DNA of 64,000 nucleotides from NCBI RefSeq assembly GCF_024704385.1, contig NZ_JAJDFX010000002.1:1488001-1552000 (forward strand). The letters run 5' to 3'. Numbering within the stretch: the first letter of the stretch is position 1; each line of letters starts with the position of its first letter. Shown here piece after piece: positions 63,665-64,000 of this stretch. The stretch comes from Cellulomonas sp. P24 (GTDB lineage: Bacteria > Actinomycetota > Actinomycetes > Actinomycetales > Cellulomonadaceae). The notes below the pieces were generated by a model. That model saw only the letters and a program-made list of their open reading frames with translations. It was not told the DNA's origin and did not search any database. A program made the position numbers and the translations under genes.

Positions 63665-64000
63665 ATGGACGGACAAGGCCCGCGGACACTCGCAGTCGAC
63701 TGCGGGGGCAGCGGGATCAAGGCCTCGGTGCTGGATGCCGCCGGCACGATGCACGCACCTGCGGTACGCGTCCCGACGCCGTACCCCTTGCCTCCGGAGC
63801 GCCTGGTCGCGACCCTCGTGGAGATCGCCGCCGACCTCCCGGCAGCCGACCGCATCACGGTAGGGATGCCCGGGATGATCCGTCACGGCGTCGTCGTCGC
63901 GACCCCGCACTACGTCATGCGCTCGGGCCCGCACACCCGGTCCGATCCCGAGCTCGTCGAGGCCTGGGCTGGTTTCGACATGCAGGCGGCCGTCGCCGCC
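63665..64000 (+). CDS. ROK family sugar kinase, N-terminal part (runs off window)
   Basis: 112 residues visible. TLAVDCGGSGIKASVLDAAG is the ASKHA phosphate-1 loop of ROK kinases (usually DxGGT/SxIK), and VGMPGMIRHGVVVATPHYVM aligns with the central domain of polyphosphate/ATP glucokinases (PPGK). Unlike the ROK regulator at 20.3 kb it has no HTH and keeps a canonical DxGGSxIK loop, so it is probably an enzyme. Glucose or another hexose is the expected substrate. C-terminus outside the window. Confidence 0.75.
   Translation, partial: MDGQGPRTLAVDCGGSGIKASVLDAAGTMHAPAVRVPTPYPLPPERLVATLVEIAADLPAADRITVGMPGMIRHGVVVATPHYVMRSGPHTRSDPELVEAWAGFDMQAAVAA

Overview
The window is a high-GC actinobacterial chromosome segment. 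The WhiB protein, mycothiol-type ligase family, GuaB3, F420-type luciferase-like enzyme, Nnr-Alr-TsaE-TsaB-RimI cluster and abundant leaderless genes all point to Actinobacteria. The phosphoketolase-Pta-AckA set and the fructose PTS set suggest Micrococcales, probably a Cellulomonas-like organism; this is an inference from gene content and order, not from a marker search. Gene density is high, and ATGA/GTGA stop-start overlaps are common.

Layout. 1-5.2 kb: end of a DUF3817 membrane protein, a heterodimeric ABC exporter, ArfB and SURF1. 5.5-11.5 kb: xfp-pta-ackA, a phosphoketolase-to-acetate pathway that yields ATP. 11.7-21.5 kb: a lower-GC accessory block with a five-gene peptide-type ABC importer, a CocE/NonD hydrolase split by a 1.3-kb IS3-family element, and a divergent ROK repressor. 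21.7-29.4 kb: aldehyde dehydrogenase, then general PTS (HPr, EI) and the fructose operon fruR-fruK-EIIA-EIIBC. 29.6-37.6 kb: developmental/nucleotide block with guaB3, an exonuclease, an HTH-MurA fusion, guaB, a BldM-like regulator, a MerR-like regulator, a WhiB protein and groES with CIRCE control. The order resembles the guaB-bldM-whiD-groES neighbourhood of Streptomyces. 37.8-57.1 kb: a methyltransferase, a GCS2 ligase, the t6A genes (tsaD, tsaB, tsaE) with rimI, alr, nnr, acpS, glmS, coaA, a DedA protein, def, glmM, rpsI and rplM. 57.2-64 kb: ArgP/LysG-type regulator and LysE exporter, an ABC-F protein, truA, a DD-carboxypeptidase and the start of a ROK kinase.

How it works together. xfp, pta and ackA turn xylulose-5-P/fructose-6-P into acetyl-P, then acetate and ATP. 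The fructose PTS feeds hexose phosphates. glmS, glmM, alr, the HTH-MurA fusion and the carboxypeptidase serve the cell wall. tsaB/D/E, rimI, rpsI, rplM, def, arfB and truA serve translation.

Most notable points: an HTH-MurA fusion whose promoter spacer holds a perfect palindrome (likely autoregulation); an IS insertion whose precise removal restores a 618-residue hydrolase; an ABC exporter pair whose degenerate motifs fall in complementary positions; a uniform TANNNT + 5-8 nt + start-codon leaderless promoter layout at 14 genes; an overlapping small upstream ORF before lysE; and four genes (xfp, guaB, a methyltransferase, dedA) broken by one base in a C/G run, which is probably a sequence-quality artefact.
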